From Thalassotalea_H castellviae (GTDB lineage: Bacteria > Pseudomonadota > Gammaproteobacteria > Enterobacterales > Alteromonadaceae): a stretch of 64,000 nt of DNA. The stretch lies in contig NZ_JAVRIF010000003.1 in NCBI RefSeq assembly GCF_031846185.1, positions 434,001 through 498,000 on the forward strand. Reading direction: 5' to 3'. Positions 37,768 to 45,967 of this stretch are shown here, in pieces; the first letter of the stretch is position 1; each line of letters begins with the position of its first letter. The position numbers and the translations under genes are program-made. The notes beneath the pieces are model-generated. The model was not told where the DNA came from. It did no database searches and saw only the letters and a list, made by a program, of their open reading frames with translations.

Positions 37768-38140
37768 GTGAGAGCAATTCCTTTCATCGTTTTCTAAACT
37801 TGTTATTTTGTTTGGGCATTATTTATAGCATGCTAATTAATCATACTGCTGTATAGCAAAAAGCAATTACCCTGCCAAACTTTATTATTTGGACTTAATG
37901 ATAAACATCAACTGTTAATTGGTGCTCTAGTTATTTTAACAACAGCATTGAACTTAAGTGGCTAAATAACTGGAATCTAGCTAATATTTTTTAATTGTTA
38001 ATCAGTGGTATATTCTACTTGTTTTAGTATTTAAGCTAAATAGTATAGTTAGTTGTCGAACCATTCTAGTGTAACAAAATATTTAATGCTAATGGTTTGT
38101 CGTAGTGATTTTCCCTTTTTTCTATTAGATTTGACTAAAA
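37768..38140. other. tolC-nudF divergent intergenic region
   Basis: 373 bp of AT-rich DNA that must hold the promoters for both directions. I see no strong hairpin, repeat or coding sequence. A candidate plus-strand promoter (TTGTTT, 16 bp, TAGTAT) lies near 38018-38045 but is weak. Confidence 0.4.
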
Positions 38141-38776
38141 ATGAACGAAAATAAAAATAAATCGACTTTTTTACGGTTCACTCATCAGGATGTTGAGTTA
38201 AAAGAAAGAGTTAGAAAGTATGCTGGCTTTTTTAATCTCGACCAATATGTCATTCAACATACGTTGTTTTCGGGAAAAAAAAGCGATGTCATCAGCCGAG
38301 AAGTTTTTGAACGTGGTGATGCGGTCGTACTCATTCCTTATGATCCTGTGCTGGATCAAGTGGTGCTGATAGAGCAATTTCGCCCCGGAGCACTTCGAGC
38401 GGGTGATACGCCTTGGATGTTGGAATTTATTGCTGGCATGTTTGAAGAAGGTGAACAACCTGTTGATGTTGCGATCAGAGAAGCCAAAGAAGAAGCAAAC
38501 CTTGATATTGATGAAAATAATGTCATAAAAGTGATGAAATACCTCTCAAGTCCCGGAGGAATGAGCGAAGCCATTTATTTATACTTAGCTACGGTGGATA
38601 GTCGTAATGTTAGCGGGGTATATGGCTTGGAAGAAGAAGGAGAGGATATTTTAGTGCATGTCGTCAAAAGAACACAGGCTTTAGCATTATTATCGCAAGG
38701 AAAAATAGCTAATGCTGCTACGGTAATTGGGTTACAATGGTTAGCGTTGAATTATAAAAGTATTCAAAAGAAGTAA
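38141..38776 (+). CDS. nudF: ADP-ribose diphosphatase (Nudix)
   Basis: Hydrolyses ADP-ribose to AMP and ribose 5-phosphate. It is 211 aa. The Nudix box reads GMFEEGEQPVDVAIREAKEEANLD: the catalytic REAKEE core is intact, but the conserved glycine near the box end is Asn. It is the first gene of the plus-strand cluster nudF-yqiB-cpdA-yqiA-parE. There is no clear Shine-Dalgarno. Confidence 0.92.
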   Translation: MNENKNKSTFLRFTHQDVELKERVRKYAGFFNLDQYVIQHTLFSGKKSDVISREVFERGDAVVLIPYDPVLDQVVLIEQFRPGALRAGDTPWMLEFIAGMFEEGEQPVDVAIREAKEEANLDIDENNVIKVMKYLSSPGGMSEAIYLYLATVDSRNVSGVYGLEEEGEDILVHVVKRTQALALLSQGKIANAATVIGLQWLALNYKSIQKK

Positions 38777-38920
38777 CTGCTGTGTATAAATAATCTGAGA
38801 TTCGCTTAGTCATCAGTAGGTAGAAGGTTAGTTCAATATCGCTAGGTAGGTTCTTTTTTGAGTTCTTTATTTTTAACGTTCTGATTATGTTAAGTATATG
38901 ATTTTAAATGTGAGATTGTA

Positions 38921-39400
38921 GTGGCAATACCGTTAAATAAGACATCGCAATATCGACCAAACTTATCTAATTTGATGAGTCTTTGTGATGTCAATTATAT
39001 GATGTTATTACGGTTATTAGCAGATAAAGAAAAAGTAGGTGAAAAACGAAGTTTTTTTATTTCTGACTTTTTAACGTATAGTCTCGAAGTGAACGAAGTC
39101 ACTCGTTACACCTCACTAGTTACCATGACGCAAGATTCTTCCATAGGTAGAGAAAAGTTATCGAATAATAGCTTATTTACAGATTATTTACGGCCAACAA
39201 TGGTGATCCGCTTATATCATGATGCTCGAATGGCTGAAGTTATTAGTAATCAAGGTATCAAGCAGGTGAAACCACGCTACGATTATCCCAATCAAGCCAT
39301 GCACCTTCCTGATGAAAAGCAACAGATCAACTTATTCCTTAAAGAATGGCTACAGCTTAGTTTACAGCTCGGTCAAAGTCGCTTATTAACGATTGATTAA
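38921..39400 (+). CDS. yqiB: DUF1249 protein (YqiB)
   Basis: A 159-aa cytoplasmic protein of unknown function, in the conserved position between nudF and cpdA. It has the DUF1249 segments MSLCDVNYMMLLRLLAD and PTMVIRLYHDARMAEV, and YDYPNQAMHLPDEKQQ near the end. The start codon is GTG at 38921. Confidence 0.9.
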   Translation: MAIPLNKTSQYRPNLSNLMSLCDVNYMMLLRLLADKEKVGEKRSFFISDFLTYSLEVNEVTRYTSLVTMTQDSSIGREKLSNNSLFTDYLRPTMVIRLYHDARMAEVISNQGIKQVKPRYDYPNQAMHLPDEKQQINLFLKEWLQLSLQLGQSRLLTID

Positions 39401-39426
39401 CTGGTATCATTTCTCTGGAGGTTAAT

Positions 39427-40176
39427 ATTTTACGTTTTGCTCAAATAAGCGATTGCCATTTATATCGGGATAAAACCGCGCTTCATTTTGGCGTCAATGT
39501 TTATCAAAATCTATGCCGTGTTCTTGAGCAGATAAAAAGAACGCCTGCTATTGAGTTAATTGTTTTTACCGGCGATCTCACCCAAGATCATAGTATTAGC
39601 TCTTATCAAAACTTTACTGATGCCATTAATGAAACCGATTTTACTCTTCCGGTTTACTTTGTTGCTGGTAATCATGATGAACCAAAATTATTGCAGCAGT
39701 ACTTGTCTGGCACACCATTTCATAGCGCTAAAGTGATCAATAAGAACCAATGGCAAATTCAATTATTAGCGAGTAAAAGTACGACTCCGTCAGGGGAGGT
39801 TTCAGCAAATGAGTTAGCTCGGTTACTCAATTGTGTGGATTCGCATAAATTTCAGTTTATATTTATGCATCATCATCCTGTTGATGTTGGTTACTTTATT
39901 GATAAACATGGCTTACTCAATAAAAATACATTTTATCAAACGCTTAATAAACTTGAGGCTGTAAAAGCGGTTGCTTGTGGTCATGTGCATAATGCGTTAG
40001 CGTTGAAAATTGATATAACTGAACGCGTTATTCCATTATTTACTTGCCCTGCCACCTCGATTCAATTTGATCAAAATGCAACAAGGGTTGAAAACTCAGG
40101 AAAGCCAGCAGGTTTTCGTATATTTGAATTAGCGGATGATGGACAAGTGAATAGCCAAGTAGTTTTTATCGATTAA
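39427..40176 (+). CDS. cpdA: 3',5'-cyclic-AMP phosphodiesterase, unusual start codon
   Basis: A class III metallophosphodiesterase that degrades cAMP. Metal-binding motifs run in order: ISDCHLYRD, FTGDLTQD, VAGNHD, MHHHPVD, CGHVHN. The frame must begin before the first motif. Between the upstream in-frame stop (TGA at 39394) and that motif there is no ATG, GTG or TTG. A strong Shine-Dalgarno, GGAGG (39417-39421), sits 5 nt before an ATT at 39427, which I take as the start; CTG at 39415 overlaps the Shine-Dalgarno. The first ATG (39691) would delete two metal motifs. About 249 residues. Confidence 0.82.
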   Translation: MLRFAQISDCHLYRDKTALHFGVNVYQNLCRVLEQIKRTPAIELIVFTGDLTQDHSISSYQNFTDAINETDFTLPVYFVAGNHDEPKLLQQYLSGTPFHSAKVINKNQWQIQLLASKSTTPSGEVSANELARLLNCVDSHKFQFIFMHHHPVDVGYFIDKHGLLNKNTFYQTLNKLEAVKAVACGHVHNALALKIDITERVIPLFTCPATSIQFDQNATRVENSGKPAGFRIFELADDGQVNSQVVFID

Positions 40177-40191
40177 GGTTTTACTATTAAC

Positions 40192-40770
40192 ATGATTAAA
40201 AAAAGTATGCTTTACATACACGGTTTTAATTCTTCGCCACTGTCAACAAAGGCGCAATTAACCAAACAGTATTTACAAGATCATCAAATAGCGATTGACT
40301 TTCATTGCCCACAATTACGAAATAATCCTAAAGCAGCGATTAAGCAATTAGAGCTAATATTACAGTCGAAACCTGATCATCAATGGTGCTTGATGGGCTC
40401 TTCTTTAGGTGGCTATTTTTCAACGTATTTGGCTGAAAAATATCAATTAAAAGCGGCGTTAATTAATCCTGCTGTTAAGCCTTTTGAATTGTTAGTGGAT
40501 TATTTAGGTCAACAGGTAAATCCGTACACACAAGAAGTTTATCACTTGACTAAGCAACATATGATTGACTTAAAAGCACAATCACAAGAAAAAATTGCTA
40601 AAAAACATTACATGGTGATGGTACAAACAGGCGATGAAGTGTTAGATTATCAGCAAGCAGTAGAAAAATATCAAAATTGCCAGTTAATTGTGCAAGAAGG
40701 CGGCGATCATAGCTTTATAGATTATCACCGAATGTTACCAGCAATCATGACATTTTTAGAACTGCAGTAA
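40192..40770 (+). CDS. yqiA: YqiA-type esterase
   Basis: A 192-aa alpha/beta-hydrolase-fold esterase. N-terminal YIHGFNSSPLSTKAQ, nucleophile elbow GSSLGGYFS (Ser), and the C-terminal GGDHSF (His) give the catalytic set. E. coli YqiA cleaves short acyl esters. The gene sits 15 nt after cpdA and 38 nt before parE. Confidence 0.93.
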   Translation: MIKKSMLYIHGFNSSPLSTKAQLTKQYLQDHQIAIDFHCPQLRNNPKAAIKQLELILQSKPDHQWCLMGSSLGGYFSTYLAEKYQLKAALINPAVKPFELLVDYLGQQVNPYTQEVYHLTKQHMIDLKAQSQEKIAKKHYMVMVQTGDEVLDYQQAVEKYQNCQLIVQEGGDHSFIDYHRMLPAIMTFLELQ

Positions 40771-40808
40771 AATCCACTCAACTTTATAATAATTATCAGA
40801 AAAGCATT

Positions 40809-42698
40809 ATGAGCGAACAATATAATTCAGAATCCATTGAAGTGCTTAGCGGTTTGGATCCCGTACGTCATCGTCCCGGTATGTATACCGATACTGCTCG
40901 ACCTAATCATCTGGGTCAAGAAGTTATCGATAACTCTGTTGATGAGGCTTTGGCCGGTCATGCGCAAAATATCACGGTTATTTTAGATAAAGATCAATCA
41001 TTAGAAGTGATAGATGATGGTCGAGGCATGCCGATTGATATTCATAAAGAAGAAGGGGTTTCTGGGGTTGAACTAATTTTTTGTAAATTACATGCCGGTG
41101 GTAAATTTTCTAATAAGAATTATCAATTCTCTGGTGGCTTACATGGGGTTGGTATTTCAGTGGTCAATGCCTTATCAAAACGAGTTGATGTAGCGGTTCG
41201 TCGTGATGGAAAAATGTATGAAATGGCATTTGAAAATGGCGAAAAAGTTGAGGAACTAAGAGAAACAGGTACGGTTGGCCGAAGAAATACTGGTAGCCGT
41301 GTTAAGTTTTGGCCCGATGAAAATTATTTTGATTCAGCAAAGTTTTCAGCACGCCGTTTAGTACATTTGTTAAAAGCAAAAGCGGTACTATGTCCTGGTT
41401 TAACGATTAAATTTCATGATAAAAATGAAGATAAAAAATATCAATGGTGTTATGAAGATGGCCTTTGTGATTACTTAAAAGAATCGGTTAAAGACTATGT
41501 CAGTATGCCTGAAGAGCCTTTCGTTGGTGACTTTTCTTCACAAAACGAAGCCGTTGATTGGGCGGTAACTTGGTTGCCTGAAGGCGGTGAAGCAGTCGGC
41601 GAAAGTTACGTGAATTTGATCCCTACTATCCAAGGCGGTACGCACGTAAATGGTATGCGCCAAGGCTTGCTTGAGTCGATGCGAGAATTTTGTGAATTTC
41701 GAAATTTGATCCCACGTGGTGTTAAATTAACCCCAGATGATATTTGGGATAAGTGTGCTTATATCTTGTCGGTTAAAATGGAAGATCCGCAGTTTGCTGG
41801 ACAAACGAAAGAGCGATTATCTTCTCGTCAATGTGCGGCATTTGTCACAGGGGTCGTGAAAGATGCCTTCAGTTTATGGCTAAATGAGCACACTGAAATT
41901 GCCGAAGCGTTAGCAGAATTTTGTATTTCAAATGCTCAACGTCGTTTACGAGCAAGTAAAAAAATCGTTCGTAAAAAAATTACGCAAGGACCCGCATTAC
42001 CCGGTAAATTGACTGATTGTGGTAGCCAAGATATCACTCGAACCGAATTGTTTTTAGTGGAAGGTGATTCCGCTGGCGGTAGTGCAAAACAAGCAAGAGA
42101 TCGTGAAAACCAAGCCATCATGCCGCTTAGAGGGAAAATATTAAATACGTGGGAAGTAGAATCGGGTCAAATTTTAGCCTCACAAGAAGTGCATGATATT
42201 TCTGTAGCTTTAGGAATAGACCCTGATACTGAAGATTTATCAGAATTACGATATGGCAAGGTTTGTATTTTAGCGGATGCTGACTCCGATGGCTTACATA
42301 TAGCTACCTTATTATGTGCTTTATTTACTCAGCATTTTTTACCTTTAGTACAGGCAGGGCATGTTTACGTAGCTATGCCGCCTCTTTATCGAATAGATGT
42401 TGGTAAAGAAGTTTTCTATGCGTTAGATGAAGATGAAAAAGATGGCATTTTAGACCGTATAGAAGCCGAGAAAAAACGCGGCAAAGTTAATGTTCAACGC
42501 TTTAAAGGCTTAGGTGAAATGAATCCATTACAGTTGCGTGAAACCACTATGGATCCGAATACTCGTCGATTAGTTCAACTGACGGTTGATGAGCACTCTG
42601 AAACTATGGAAGTGATGGATATGTTATTGTCGAAAAAACGTAGTGGTGATCGTAAAGAATGGCTACAAAGTAAAGGCGATATGGTAGAAGTGATTTAA
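40809..42698 (+). CDS. parE: DNA topoisomerase IV subunit B
   Basis: ATPase subunit of topoisomerase IV, required to separate daughter chromosomes. It is 629 aa. GHKL ATPase domain (EVIDNSVDEALAGHA, DDGRGMP), transducer, and the TOPRIM domain with EGDSAGGSAKQARDR and DADSDGLHIATLL. C-terminal KGLGEMNPLQLRETTMDP. The 3' end of the gene is also where the accessory region begins: TnsB-site-like repeats start 11 bp after the stop. Confidence 0.97.
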   Translation: MSEQYNSESIEVLSGLDPVRHRPGMYTDTARPNHLGQEVIDNSVDEALAGHAQNITVILDKDQSLEVIDDGRGMPIDIHKEEGVSGVELIFCKLHAGGKFSNKNYQFSGGLHGVGISVVNALSKRVDVAVRRDGKMYEMAFENGEKVEELRETGTVGRRNTGSRVKFWPDENYFDSAKFSARRLVHLLKAKAVLCPGLTIKFHDKNEDKKYQWCYEDGLCDYLKESVKDYVSMPEEPFVGDFSSQNEAVDWAVTWLPEGGEAVGESYVNLIPTIQGGTHVNGMRQGLLESMREFCEFRNLIPRGVKLTPDDIWDKCAYILSVKMEDPQFAGQTKERLSSRQCAAFVTGVVKDAFSLWLNEHTEIAEALAEFCISNAQRRLRASKKIVRKKITQGPALPGKLTDCGSQDITRTELFLVEGDSAGGSAKQARDRENQAIMPLRGKILNTWEVESGQILASQEVHDISVALGIDPDTEDLSELRYGKVCILADADSDGLHIATLLCALFTQHFLPLVQAGHVYVAMPPLYRIDVGKEVFYALDEDEKDGILDRIEAEKKRGKVNVQRFKGLGEMNPLQLRETTMDPNTRRLVQLTVDEHSETMEVMDMLLSKKRSGDRKEWLQSKGDMVEVI

Positions 42699-42708
42699 GG
42701 TAATTAAA

Positions 42709-42742
42709 CCATAAACTGACAGATTTAGTCTATAATTTGACA
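42709..42742 (+). repeat. Two TnsB-binding-site-like repeats after parE
   Basis: CCATAAACTGACA (42709-42721) and CTATAATTTGACA (42730-42742) match at 10 of 13 positions and start 21 bp apart, about two helical turns. Tn7-like transposon ends carry repeated TnsB sites of this size and spacing, and some known Tn7-like elements have a CCATAAA-type core. Together with the adjacent TnsA remnant they may mark a former right end. Confidence 0.5.
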
Positions 42743-42829
42743 TTTTTGCCAGATTTAAAATATCTTGGCTAAAATGGTAAATATTTTTGAAACGAAGAAA
42801 TTTGAAAAAAGAAAGGAATTCCTATTTGC

Positions 42830-43200
42830 AACTTACCTGCCTCCTGGCCGAATTCAAGGGTTATAAGAATTGAAGGTTTTTGGGAGCGAGATTTTTGTTA
42901 CCATCTTGAGCTTGCCTCAATTGTCGTTGAATATGACACCCAGACCCTCAGATTAAAATATATTGTTGATGGACAAGCTCATCATTACACAGCAGATTTT
43001 TTGTTTTATATATCGATGGAAAAAAGAAACTGTTTGAAGTAAAAGACTTACGTTATCTCGAACATGAAACTAAAGAATTGTTAAATATAGTCGAAGAGTT
43101 TGCAGATGCATCAGGTTATGAGTTTGAAATTATAACGGAAATAACAATTCGTGAGCGCCCTTTAGTTACCAAATTAAAACACTTATGGGATTCGAAGTAA
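42830..43200 (+). pseudogene. Frameshifted TnsA-type endonuclease remnant (Tn7-like)
   Basis: Two frames joined by a shift near 43000 give a TnsA-like N-terminal endonuclease. The first frame has EGFWERDFCYHLE, VVEYDTQTLRLKY and YTADFLF. The second has KLFEVKDLRYLEHETKELL and ends WDSK at 43200. These fit the TnsA catalytic pattern: Glu, then Asp in the TPDF-like motif, then the E-x-K. The first frame reaches a stop soon after the shift, so no full protein is made. There is no clean start codon. The orientation and nearness to parE match how tnsA sits next to glmS in Tn7. Confidence 0.7.
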
Positions 43201-43450
43201 TCAAACAGTTTACCTGAAGAAAGCTTTGATGTTGTTAAACTTATTTTAGGAAATGGAAAGTAAGGTGTTCTCTAAGGATCTTCAAGGTTTAACAAGTTTT
43301 ATGACTTTTGATATTTGAAAAGTGAATAAAGGAAGTGAAAAGAAGAACAAGTAATATCAGTTCTAAAATGTTATTTGAAATAAATTAAGATTGAAAAATA
43401 ACATCTCCTATGTGATTATATTAATAATTGAAATATTTTGTTGGTTAGCT
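43201..43450 (+). other. Non-coding or decayed stretch between the TnsA remnant and the metal island
   Basis: The first 60 bases still look like decayed coding sequence (reading SLPEESFDVVKLILGNGK before a stop). After that only AT-rich DNA is seen. A TTG-initiated extension of the next gene to 43391 is open but is not protein-like. Confidence 0.4.
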
Positions 43451-43837
43451 GTGAATTCTAATTTCTCCAAAACATTAATGGTACTGCTAGTCTGTTTGAC
43501 CTTTGTTGGTCAAGCGGTCGCGTCTACTGTTATGTCTTATCATATGATGAGTATGAAGGGAAATAGTGGGCAGGAGCAAATGCAAAATATGTCAATGATG
43601 GACCATAGTGACCATTCCATGATGAGTCATTCATCTGATGATTCAGATGAAGCAGAAGATGACTGTTGTGTTAATAGTTGTAGTTGCTTTACTGGAGGGT
43701 GCTCAAGTATCGCTGCGCTAATGAAAGATACAAATGACAGTCTGTTTATTGATTCATCATCAAAAATATTCTCATATTTATACTTGGCTCAAAGTCAATC
43801 TTCATCCTCTCTATATAGACCTCCCATATTAAGCTAA
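43451..43837 (+). CDS. Met/His/Cys-rich secreted metal-binding protein
   Basis: A short protein with an apparent signal peptide (MVLLVCLTFVGQAVAS, cleavage after AVA) and a mature region dense in metal ligands: many Met and His (MSYHMMSMKG, MMDHSDHSMMSHSS), an acidic patch, then seven Cys (CCVNSCSCFTGGC). This composition fits copper or silver buffering in the periplasm, CopL-like in general type, but I cannot place it in a named family. I use the GTG at 43451 as start; an ATG at 43478 is also possible. It is the first gene of the copper island. Confidence 0.55.
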   Translation: MNSNFSKTLMVLLVCLTFVGQAVASTVMSYHMMSMKGNSGQEQMQNMSMMDHSDHSMMSHSSDDSDEAEDDCCVNSCSCFTGGCSSIAALMKDTNDSLFIDSSSKIFSYLYLAQSQSSSSLYRPPILS

Positions 43838-43985
43838 ATACAGAATAATTGCGCCTAAAATTTGGCTCATTTATATGCAAAATTTCTGTATTAGGCTTTT
43901 TGATCTCTGCGTTTAAGTATTTTTAAGCAAAATCAAGAATAGCCTAATCAATTCAATTATTAATTGATATCCCTTTGGGGGGGTT

Positions 43986-44510
43986 ATGTTTTCCAAAAAA
44001 TTTACGTTAAAGGCTGTTGCTGCCTTTACTTTAGTCATTGCTATTGCAAGTTGTTCAAAAGAAGAAGTTTCAGTGACTTCATCTAAAACACATAATTCTA
44101 AATCTCATCCTATTCTTTTAGAGGTTTATAAGAGTCCTACATGTGGTTGCTGCAAAAAGTGGGTTAGCCATATAAATGAGCATGGGTTCGAATCAACAGT
44201 CCACAATTATCAAAACTTTACAGCGGTTAAAGAAGAGAAAGGAATTGAGCCTCGATACCGTTCTTGTCATACCGCTATATCTAAAGATGGTTATGCATTT
44301 GAAGGGCATGTTCCTGCCAAATTTATTCATAAATTTTTAAAAGGAAAACACTCTGACGATGTTATTGGATTGTCTGTTCCTGCAATGCCAGCGGGAACTC
44401 CCGGTATGGAAGTAGGGGATAAATTTCAACCTTATAAAGTGTTATTGCTTAAGAAAGGGGGCGCTTATGAGGTCTATGCTAGCGTTCAATCTTATGAGGA
44501 GCAGTTTTAA
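43986..44510 (+). CDS. copG: CopG-like DUF411 copper protein
   Basis: A 174-aa periplasmic protein. N-terminal lipoprotein-like signal (IAIASCS), then a DUF411 domain at about 45-150 with EVYKSPTCGCCKKW (C53, C55, C56), YRSCHTA and VPAMPAGTPGME. Proteins of this family called CopG bind a cysteine-bridged copper cluster and have been proposed to interconvert Cu(I) and Cu(II). Its stop overlaps the start of the CusC-like gene by one base, so the two are translationally coupled. The ribosome site is an unusual run of seven G. Confidence 0.85.
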   Translation: MFSKKFTLKAVAAFTLVIAIASCSKEEVSVTSSKTHNSKSHPILLEVYKSPTCGCCKKWVSHINEHGFESTVHNYQNFTAVKEEKGIEPRYRSCHTAISKDGYAFEGHVPAKFIHKFLKGKHSDDVIGLSVPAMPAGTPGMEVGDKFQPYKVLLLKKGGAYEVYASVQSYEEQF

Positions 44511-45967
44511 TGAATAAATTTAAAATTATCATAAGTTTAAGCGTGAAATACTGTGCGGGTATGTTAGCTCTTACAGTGCTAACTGCAAATTCTGCTGATA
44601 TTCCTACTATTACTTCTAGTTCAGCCTTAACTTTTGAGAAAGCTATCAAGTCTGCGCAGAAGAATGATCCATGGTTAACGGGAAATGTTCATAAGCAAAA
44701 TGCTATTGAAGCGATGAGTACTGCCGTAGGTACATTACCAGACCCAAAAGTTTCTCTTGGTTTAGCAAACTTACCTATTAATGGGTTTGATTTCGGGCAA
44801 GAGGGTATGACACAAGCGAAAGTTGGTATATCTCAAATGTTTCCTCGTGGGGATACATTGTTGATTAAGCGAGAACAACTCAAGATTGAAAGTGAATCAT
44901 TCCCGTATCAACGAAAAGATCGAGAGTCCAAAGTAGCTGTTACTGTTGGCAGCCTTTGGTTGGATGCATACAGAATTCAAGAAAGTATTGCTTTAATTGA
45001 AAAGAACAGAGCGCTTTTTGAACAGTTAGCGGATGTTGCAGAAGCAAGTTATTCGTCTGCTTTAGGTAAAACAAGGCAGCAGGATATTGTAAGAGCGCAA
45101 TTGGAGCTTACAAGGTTAGAAGATCGGTTAGATGTCTTAGGACAACAACAAAACCGCTTTGAAGGTATGTTGTCTCAATGGTTAACAAAGTTTTCTATAG
45201 AGAAAAGTTCTCAAAGTGAAACTTATGTAGACGATGATTTTAACCTACACAATATCGTTTTGACTAAGCAGTTACCTCAAATTGACTTAGTGAATAGCAA
45301 TATAGTTCTTACAGATAGCTGGTTACGCCCTAGCGAACTGGCAAAATATATTGCTAACCACCCTTCACTTGTCGCTGTTGAAAAGAAAATTAAATCAACA
45401 AAAACTGGAATCAAATTGGCTAAGCAAAAATACAAACCTGAGTGGGGATTAAATGCTAGTTATGGTTACCGTGATGATGATCCAATGGGAAACAGTCGAG
45501 CGGACTTGTTCTCTGTAGGGGTTACCTTTGACTTGCCGCTTTTTACAGATAATAGACAGGACAAAGAAGTTAAGTCAGCTATTTCAAAAACAGAAGCTAT
45601 AAAAACTGAAAAACTATTATTGATGAGAAAATTGCTCGCATCATACTCCAGTGCCAAAGGGCGCTTACTTCGATTGAAAGATAGACAGAACTTATACAAA
45701 GAGAAGCTACTGCCTCAAATCCACGATCAAGCTGAAGCTTCGTTAACAGCCTACACCAATGATGATGGTGACTTTGCCGAAGTGGTTCGCTCACGAATCG
45801 CTGTATTAAATGCGGAAATAGATGAGTTAACTCTTAATGTCGAAGAGCAGAAGTTATTACTAGAACTTAATTACCTTTTTATAGGCAGCATAGATCCTGT
45901 CGTTAGTAACAATAATATGAATTTATCAAATAATAGTGGTTTCACTGTTATTTCGGGAGATGAATAA
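44510..45967 (+). CDS. cusC: CusC/CzcC-like outer-membrane efflux protein
   Basis: A 485-aa TolC-family outer-membrane channel of the heavy-metal (CusC/CzcC) type. Signal peptide about 1-29. Two helical efflux repeats; the first starts FEKAIKSAQKNDPWLTGNVH and contains LPDPKVSLGLANLPI, a pattern typical of metal-efflux members. It gives the outer-membrane exit for the RND pump encoded next. TAATG overlaps tie it to both neighbours (copG-like and cusB-like), so this is one transcription unit. Confidence 0.88.
   Translation: MNKFKIIISLSVKYCAGMLALTVLTANSADIPTITSSSALTFEKAIKSAQKNDPWLTGNVHKQNAIEAMSTAVGTLPDPKVSLGLANLPINGFDFGQEGMTQAKVGISQMFPRGDTLLIKREQLKIESESFPYQRKDRESKVAVTVGSLWLDAYRIQESIALIEKNRALFEQLADVAEASYSSALGKTRQQDIVRAQLELTRLEDRLDVLGQQQNRFEGMLSQWLTKFSIEKSSQSETYVDDDFNLHNIVLTKQLPQIDLVNSNIVLTDSWLRPSELAKYIANHPSLVAVEKKIKSTKTGIKLAKQKYKPEWGLNASYGYRDDDPMGNSRADLFSVGVTFDLPLFTDNRQDKEVKSAISKTEAIKTEKLLLMRKLLASYSSAKGRLLRLKDRQNLYKEKLLPQIHDQAEASLTAYTNDDGDFAEVVRSRIAVLNAEIDELTLNVEEQKLLLELNYLFIGSIDPVVSNNNMNLSNNSGFTVISGDE

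Noticed and set aside
43391..43450. TTG-initiated extension of the Met/His/Cys-rich protein
   Set aside because: It would add a second hydrophobic stretch before a complete signal peptide, and TTG has no ribosome site.
43845..43904. AATACAGAA / TTCTGTATT inverted repeat downstream of the first island gene
   Set aside because: The loop is over 40 nt with no T run in a suitable place, so neither terminator nor operator is convincing.
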